This document shows, piece after piece, positions 5,591 to 10,457 of a stretch of 10,457 nt of DNA. Under the pieces are notes generated by a model that made no database searches, had not been told where the DNA came from, and was given only the letters and a program-made list of their open reading frames with translations. The DNA is taken from NCBI GenBank assembly GCA_014237955.1, contig JABABY010000057.1, positions 1 through 10,457 on the forward strand. The letters run 5' to 3'. Every line of letters begins with the position of its first letter. The stretch's first letter is position 1. The position numbers and the translations under genes were made by a program. Source of the DNA: Planctomycetota bacterium (GTDB taxonomy: Bacteria; Planctomycetota; Planctomycetia; Pirellulales; UBA7805).

Positions 5591-7912
5591 ATGCAAAATC
5601 GGCTTAGAGAATTTATGACTTTGTTAATCGCTACAATGTTGTGGTCGATCATTGCAGCACCGGCAGTGGCGGCGCGATGGGACCCTGCCGATGGCCCATT
5701 AAAAACGCGCTGGTCGGAAGAGGTGACTCCAGAGAATGCCCATCGAGAATACCCACGTCCCCAAATGGTGCGAAAAAACTGGGAGTCGCTCAACGGGCTC
5801 TGGGAGTACGCAATCCGCCCGAAAGACGAAGGCCCGCCAAAAAAGTGGGATGGAAAAATCCTAGTGCCCTTCCCCGCCGAGTCGGCCCTTTCTGGTGTGA
5901 TGAAAGACGTTGGAAAAGACAACCGGCTTTGGTATCGACGTACGTTTACGATCCCAGAAAATTGGACAGATCAGCAGGTGGTATTGCACTTTGATGCAGT
6001 CGATTGGGAGTGCGAAGTTACACTCAACGGCCAGGCACTTGGCTCCCACCGTGGTGGGTATTCACGATTTTCTTTTAATATTACTGACGCGGTCGATGAA
6101 AAAGAGAAGCTACAGGAATTGATTGTCAGCGTCTGGGACCCCACTGATACGCACTGGCAGCCTAGGGGGAAACAGGTAAACAATCCACAGGGAATCATGT
6201 ACACGGCCGTTACCGGCATCTGGCAGTCCGTTTGGATAGAGCCTGTAAATATTGCCCATATACAAGCATTAAAAATTGTACCGGATGTGGACCAAGGTCG
6301 ACTGTTGGTCACCGCGATCACACAGCTTCCTGAAAAGAAGGGTGGTCCCGCGCCACCCTACACGGTCACAGTCACGGCGAGTGGAAACGATACTACGTCC
6401 AGTGCCACCGGACGACCTAACCAACAAATCCCAATCGCTATTAAAAATCCCCGCCTTTGGTCTCCCGGAGATCCTTTTCTTTATGATCTTCGCGTCACCC
6501 TGCAATCGGAGGAGGGTAGCCGACCGATAGAGGATGAGGTCGAAAGTTATTTTGGTATGCGTAAAGTGGAATTGGGAAAAGACGCCTCAGGCATTACCCG
6601 CATCTTTCTCAACGGCAAGGCGACATTTATGTTTGGTCCACTCGATCAAGGTTGGTGGCCCGATGGTCTTTATACCGCCCCGACAGATGAAGCATTGCGA
6701 TTCGATGTCGAAATGACTCGAAAGCTTGGCTACAACATGTGCCGCAAGCACGTAAAGGTAGAGCCAGATCGGTGGTATTATTGGTGTGACAAACTAGGCC
6801 TTCTCGTCTGGCAAGACATGCCAAATGGCGATCGCGCCATTCACCCAGCCGGTGGCGAAATTACCCGAACTCCTGAAAGTGCAGATAACTTCCGGCACGA
6901 ATTAAAAGATGTGGTCGATCAGTTTCAGGCCCATCCATCAATCGTATTTTGGATTCCATTTAATGAGGGCTGGGGCCAGTTTGAAACGAAGCGAATCGTT
7001 GGATGGCTTAAAGAGCATGATCCGACGCGACTGGTGATCGGCTCGAGTGGCTGGAACGATATTCCCGGAGTCGGGGATGCCCATGATCTGCATATTTATC
7101 CTGGACCAGGATCGCCAGAGCCAGATGCATCGCGTGCGGCTGTATTGGGCGAATATGGTGGTCTCGGGTTACCGGTACCAGGCCATCTCTGGCAAGAAGA
7201 TCGTAACTGGGGATATCGTACGTTTAAAAATAAACAACAGCTTGCCGACGGCTATATCAAGCTCATTGATAGACTCACCCCATTTATTGCAGTTCCAGGT
7301 CTTTCGGCCGCTGTCTATACGCAGACGACAGATGTGGAAGGAGAAGTCAATGGACTGATGACGTATGATCGAGAAGTTATAAAATTGGGGTCTCCAGAAG
7401 TGATCGCAGCAAATCTTTCGGTCTACCAAACACCTCCCCGCGCAAGGATGCTTGCGCCCACCTCCCGAAAACATGTCACTAATGCCAGATACACAACCGA
7501 CGAGCCAAAAGGTGGCTGGTTTGATCCTGTCTTTGATGATTCCAAATGGACAGAGAGTGTTGGCGGATTTGGGAATGGGCGTGCCTGGAACGCCATTCCA
7601 AGAACTGCCTGGAAGACGGATGACATTTGGCTTCGCCGTACTATTGCTCTGGACACCTTACCAAAGGGAAACGTGGCGTTGCTTATTTATCACGATGACG
7701 CGGCAGAGGCCTATGTGAATGGACATCAGTTAAAATCACTTCCGGGCGCTGACAACCACTATCGGATATTGCCGCTTTCAAGTTCGGCCCAACAATCGTT
7801 GCGCGTTGGAGATAATCTTATTGCGATCCACTGCCACAACCACTCAAAGACTCCTGGATTTGTTGATTTTGGAGTCGCTGAAATTTTGGCGGCAGAGCCG
7901 GTTGAAAAATAA
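5591..7912 (+). CDS. Secreted glycoside hydrolase family 2 (beta-galactosidase/beta-glucuronidase-like)
   Basis: Predicted exported retaining glycosidase of 773 aa. A signal peptide (basic NRLR, hydrophobic 8-23, APAVAA with likely cleavage near residue 27-28) targets it to the periplasm or surface. The GH2 sugar-binding domain (about 55-225) holds WESLNGLWEYAI, LWYRRTF and VTGIWQSVWIE. An Ig-like sandwich follows (about 225-335), then a TIM barrel opening with FLNGKATFMFGPLDQGWWPDG (339 on). In FNEGW, Glu459 is the expected acid/base; in GEYGG, Glu521 is the expected nucleophile. A further beta-rich, galactose-binding-like domain (about 630-773) closes the protein. The substrate cannot be fixed from sequence: beta-galactosides, glucuronides or mannosides are all possible. 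The gene starts 49 nt after gyrB with no visible terminator, so read-through from gyrB is possible, and it converges with the cytochrome gene. Family call is firm. Confidence 0.9.
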   Translation: MQNRLREFMTLLIATMLWSIIAAPAVAARWDPADGPLKTRWSEEVTPENAHREYPRPQMVRKNWESLNGLWEYAIRPKDEGPPKKWDGKILVPFPAESALSGVMKDVGKDNRLWYRRTFTIPENWTDQQVVLHFDAVDWECEVTLNGQALGSHRGGYSRFSFNITDAVDEKEKLQELIVSVWDPTDTHWQPRGKQVNNPQGIMYTAVTGIWQSVWIEPVNIAHIQALKIVPDVDQGRLLVTAITQLPEKKGGPAPPYTVTVTASGNDTTSSATGRPNQQIPIAIKNPRLWSPGDPFLYDLRVTLQSEEGSRPIEDEVESYFGMRKVELGKDASGITRIFLNGKATFMFGPLDQGWWPDGLYTAPTDEALRFDVEMTRKLGYNMCRKHVKVEPDRWYYWCDKLGLLVWQDMPNGDRAIHPAGGEITRTPESADNFRHELKDVVDQFQAHPSIVFWIPFNEGWGQFETKRIVGWLKEHDPTRLVIGSSGWNDIPGVGDAHDLHIYPGPGSPEPDASRAAVLGEYGGLGLPVPGHLWQEDRNWGYRTFKNKQQLADGYIKLIDRLTPFIAVPGLSAAVYTQTTDVEGEVNGLMTYDREVIKLGSPEVIAANLSVYQTPPRARMLAPTSRKHVTNARYTTDEPKGGWFDPVFDDSKWTESVGGFGNGRAWNAIPRTAWKTDDIWLRRTIALDTLPKGNVALLIYHDDAAEAYVNGHQLKSLPGADNHYRILPLSSSAQQSLRVGDNLIAIHCHNHSKTPGFVDFGVAEILAAEPVEK

Positions 7913-7942
7913 ATCCAAGCCCTATTTCATATGGCCCAAACT

Positions 7943-8431
7943 TCACGGTTTGAGCTGGTATTTCCCGTCCGCAAATTTTTGGTGGCATTGGTTGCAGTTC
8001 TCGATCATGGCGCGGTACGCAATCCGACTTGTAGGATAATCAGATTTTCGGGCAGCTTGAAATAGGCGAGCTCCCTGCTGGCGTACATCGGTTGCCCGCT
8101 CAACCCAGAGACCATGACTGTCTTTTGGTGCTCGTCGGATCAGCAAATTCGAAGCCTCGGCGAGAGTTAGTGCATCCCCTTTGACGGCTTTCCAAGAAGC
8201 TTTATCTGCCGGCGCCGTGGAAAGACTGGCCCGAAGCCGTTTGTAGGCAGGCTCAAAGACGTACTCCATAAAATGATGCATGTTATCGATCGGGCCCGGT
8301 ATCGATTCATTTCCTTCAGCACCCGATGTAGGGACATCCCCTTGTGCTAAACGCGTGGAGGGAGCGGTAAGAAAAACAATACCCAATAAAATAACAACGA
8401 TAGACCAGCCACAGTGTGTAATAGGGCGCAT
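7943..8431 (-). CDS. Secreted cytochrome c'-like (class II) haem protein
   Basis: A 162-aa minus-strand protein with a signal peptide or anchor (hydrophobic residues about 9-25 after MRPITHCGW). The mature part is helix-rich, with HHFMEYVFEPAYKRLRASL near residue 52. It ends in one covalent haem site, CNQCH, with Cys146, Cys149 and His150, followed by QKF. A single CxxCH close to the C-terminus of a small all-helical secreted protein is the pattern of class II cytochromes (c', c556), where the His is the proximal haem ligand. It should carry electrons or bind small gases outside the cytoplasm. The ATG at 8431 has only a weak GAG upstream. The stop is 30 nt from the end of the GH2 gene, tail to tail. 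No partner oxidase or dehydrogenase is visible. Class assignment is good, physiological role unknown. Confidence 0.8.
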   Translation of the reverse strand: MRPITHCGWSIVVILLGIVFLTAPSTRLAQGDVPTSGAEGNESIPGPIDNMHHFMEYVFEPAYKRLRASLSTAPADKASWKAVKGDALTLAEASNLLIRRAPKDSHGLWVERATDVRQQGARLFQAARKSDYPTSRIAYRAMIENCNQCHQKFADGKYQLKP

Positions 8432-8738
8432 AGGATTCTCAACTTAAGGTTACTAAGGCGTATCATTCAACCGTAATTTTAACTTCCGTTCCCCCCAATA
8501 AAAATACCCAAGAAAATCACCGCGACACTCCTGAAAAGCCGTTGATCCGGAATCGCTAGTATGGCTGGCAGATACACACCATATTGCGTGAATTCGAAAT
8601 TATTGTGCGGGATGACTTTTATGCTGCGAACAGATAAACTGGTTGGAATCTCCGAAGAGTAGAACATTTGGAATAATACTCAAGTTGTATATTCGACAGT
8701 GATTCGGCAGCATTGCTCGGAACATATTAGGACGGTAA
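8432..8738. other. Divergent intergenic region between cytochrome and ThDP-enzyme genes
   Basis: This 307-nt stretch should carry the promoters for both flanking, divergently read genes. I see no convincing consensus promoter pair, no strong hairpin and no well-supported gene. It does contain 14 nt (CGGAATCGCTAGTA, 8548-8561) identical to a highly conserved 3' segment of 16S rRNA, then looser likeness up to about 8593. That is far too short to be a working rRNA and may be chance. Confidence 0.5.
8729..8732 (+). promoter_or_regulatory. Ribosome binding site of the ThDP-enzyme gene
   Basis: AGGA ends 6 nt before the ATG at 8739. A TAA in the same frame lies directly before that ATG (8736-8738), so no longer start is possible and the two observations agree. 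Confidence 0.65.
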
Positions 8739-10457
8739 ATGGAAACTGCATTCATTGATGAGCTTACAGACGAACTTGTAGCGAACCAGGATCAGATCCC
8801 GGTCATTGGTGCCTCGCTGGTGCCGCTCGTCCTCCGCGCACAGGGGATCGAAGTCGTCCCCTCGCTGCAGGGAGGGCAGATCATGCCCACGATGGATCGA
8901 GTAAGCAGGATGCTCAAGCAGATCTTTTTTAAAACGGAACAGGGCCTCGCGTTTGCGGTCCTCGGCATGGCCAAGGTTAGCCAACGTCCGCAAGTTGGAA
9001 TTGTGACATCTGGCCCAGGGGGCCTGAATACAGTTACCGCTCTCGCGGACGCTAGCCGCGATTGTGCCCCTATTGGGATGATCGCTGGCCAAGTTCCCAA
9101 GGACGCAATAGGCACTGATGCCTTTCAGGGAACGGACATTATTGAAGTTGTACGGCCCGTTACAAAATCTGCCCGATTACTCGAAAACGTAGAACAACTG
9201 CTATCAGCGATTCCTCGTGACCTTGGTCTGGCTGCCAGCGGCAAACCAGGTAGCGTTTTGTGGGACCTTCCCAAAGACGTTCAGTTTTCGCCGGTTGATA
9301 TCCGCCGATGCCGCGACAAAATTAAATCGTATCATTCCTATTTGGAAACCCCGGAACTCGACACCGAGAGCCTCGACCGGGCAATTGCCCTGCTTTATGA
9401 ATCCGACGCGCCGGTAATTATGGCTGGCTACGGACTTGCTCTTGCCGATGTCTATGAGGAATTTCATGAATTGCTGGCCCGAACTCAATTGCCAGTCATT
9501 CACACGCTCCCTGGAAAATCAGCAGTCTTATCAAGCTATCCATACAATCTCGGTATGTTGGGGATGCACGGTCTCTATGCATCGAGTGCCGCTGCGTATC
9601 ATTCCGATCTGATTTTTGCGCTCGGGGCTCGATATGACGATCGGGCGGTGGGTAATCCCGCGGCGTTCGCACCAACGGCTCAAAAACGGATGGCATTGAT
9701 TCATGTTGATACTGAAAAGGCGCAATTCGAAAAATCTCGCGCACTGGCACCCAATAAATTAAATGTCTACGGGGATGCAGGGGATGTGGTCAGATATCTT
9801 CTCGACCATCTCGATCCCAAAAGAATTCGCATCGATCCCTGGAGGCGGCAGATTGAACAATGGCAGAAGAACAATCTCCCACCACCGAGCCAGTATCATA
9901 ATGAAGACACCCTAGATATCATCCATCTCCTAGAAACAATGAACGAAGTCACTTCCCGCGATCATGCTAATAAGATCGTTGTGACCGATGTCGGTAACCA
10001 TCAGATGTGGGCGAGTCAGCGAATTGCCACCACAGGACCACGATCGTTTGTTACTAGCGCCGGGATCGGTACATTGGGAACAGGCATTTCTCAGGCGATC
10101 GGCGCCCAACTCGTGGCACCTGAGAGATTAGTGATTACGGTCGAAGGCGACGAGGGGTACTACAGCTGTGGCCCTGAGCTACGCACAGCGGCCCGCTACA
10201 AGATACCGATCAAGGTCATGGTTATTAATAACGGTGGCCAGTGTATCGTCCGGCAATGGACGACGCATATGTTTGGTGGCAATGATGTTGGTGTGATTGA
10301 TCATGTCGATGGGGTTGCTGACATGAATGTCGTTAATAATGCAAAATCGTATGGCGTTGATGCAGAACGGGTGACTCAGAAAAAAGACATCAAGAGTGCA
10401 ATGCAGCGTATGATTGCTGCAGATGGACCCTATGTACTCGAATGTGTCGTCCCTCAC
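8739..10457 (+). CDS. Acetolactate synthase-like ThDP-dependent enzyme (3' end cut by window)
   Basis: An uninterrupted 573-codon frame running off the window edge. It aligns by eye with IlvB-type acetohydroxyacid synthases, which join pyruvate to a second 2-oxoacid in branched-chain amino acid synthesis. Shared motifs are the PYR-domain TEQG with catalytic Glu67, TSGPGGLN, GQVP, GTDAFQ, KPGSVLWDLPKDVQ, the middle-domain GMLGMHG and GARYDDR, and VRQW with Trp507, which aligns with the ketobutyrate-selecting Trp of AHAS. Oddities: the usual GYPGG reads SLQGG, and the ThDP/Mg motif reads GDEG (Asp471, Glu472) instead of GDGS, although Asp471 and the NN pair (497-498) are kept. No regulatory-subunit gene or other ilv gene is visible here. 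It may be a true AHAS or a specialised paralogue with another acceptor. The family is firm, the reaction less so. Confidence 0.82.
   Translation, partial: METAFIDELTDELVANQDQIPVIGASLVPLVLRAQGIEVVPSLQGGQIMPTMDRVSRMLKQIFFKTEQGLAFAVLGMAKVSQRPQVGIVTSGPGGLNTVTALADASRDCAPIGMIAGQVPKDAIGTDAFQGTDIIEVVRPVTKSARLLENVEQLLSAIPRDLGLAASGKPGSVLWDLPKDVQFSPVDIRRCRDKIKSYHSYLETPELDTESLDRAIALLYESDAPVIMAGYGLALADVYEEFHELLARTQLPVIHTLPGKSAVLSSYPYNLGMLGMHGLYASSAAAYHSDLIFALGARYDDRAVGNPAAFAPTAQKRMALIHVDTEKAQFEKSRALAPNKLNVYGDAGDVVRYLLDHLDPKRIRIDPWRRQIEQWQKNNLPPPSQYHNEDTLDIIHLLETMNEVTSRDHANKIVVTDVGNHQMWASQRIATTGPRSFVTSAGIGTLGTGISQAIGAQLVAPERLVITVEGDEGYYSCGPELRTAARYKIPIKVMVINNGGQCIVRQWTTHMFGGNDVGVIDHVDGVADMNVVNNAKSYGVDAERVTQKKDIKSAMQRMIAADGPYVLECVVPH

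Noticed and set aside
5551..5922. 123-codon minus-strand frame opposite the start of the GH2 gene
   Set aside because: It is antisense to the signal peptide and GH2 N-domain, with no recognisable domain or ribosome site.
7937..7952. CAAAC-TTCACG-GTTTG inverted repeat between the convergent genes, as a terminator
   Set aside because: Only a 5-bp AT-leaning stem with no T run on either strand, and it overlaps the cytochrome stop.
8561..8662. 33-residue plus-strand frame starting ATG GCT GGC, with GGAA 8 nt upstream
   Set aside because: Spacing is acceptable, but the peptide has no recognisable features and the frame is short enough to be chance.
8479..8667. 62-codon minus-strand frame with a hydrophobic C-terminal half
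   Set aside because: No ribosome binding site, no recognisable domain, and it lies wholly in the divergent intergenic region where chance frames of this size are expected.

Overview
The window reads as a chromosomal replication-origin neighbourhood from a bacterium, most likely a planctomycete of the Pirellulales type. This assignment is an inference. It rests on a short divergent DnaA, a GyrB with a large insertion, a secreted glycoside hydrolase of family 2 and a small secreted class II-like c-type cytochrome. No rRNA gene or other taxonomic marker is present to confirm it.

Layout: positions 84-5541 hold a co-oriented plus-strand replication block. It runs dnaA (GTG start), a 342-nt non-coding stretch with the hallmarks of oriC, dnaN (sliding clamp), dciA (DUF721 helicase loader) and gyrB. 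The oriC candidate has two inverted DnaA boxes of sequence TTTTCCACA and a block that is about 91% A+T. recF, often found between dnaN and gyrB, is absent, and gyrA does not follow gyrB.

Only 49 nt after gyrB comes a long gene for an exported GH2 beta-galactosidase/beta-glucuronidase-like enzyme (5591-7912). It converges with a minus-strand gene for a secreted cytochrome c'-like protein carrying one C-terminal CNQCH haem site (7943-8431). A 307-nt divergent intergenic region follows. The last gene is an acetolactate-synthase-like ThDP enzyme (8739 to the window edge), still open at position 10457.

How it fits together: DnaA should bind and open the origin, DciA should bring in the DnaB helicase, DnaN should clamp the polymerase and GyrB should supply the ATPase half of gyrase. 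The last three genes have no evident link to replication and look like ordinary metabolic, respiratory or carbohydrate-degradation functions next to the origin.

No mobile element, CRISPR array, tRNA or clearly new multi-gene system is visible. The most interesting points are the DnaA with altered nucleotide-sensing residues and no helicase-recruiting domain I, sitting close to dciA; the compact origin; the 14-bp palindrome before gyrB; and the ThDP enzyme with an altered GDG motif.
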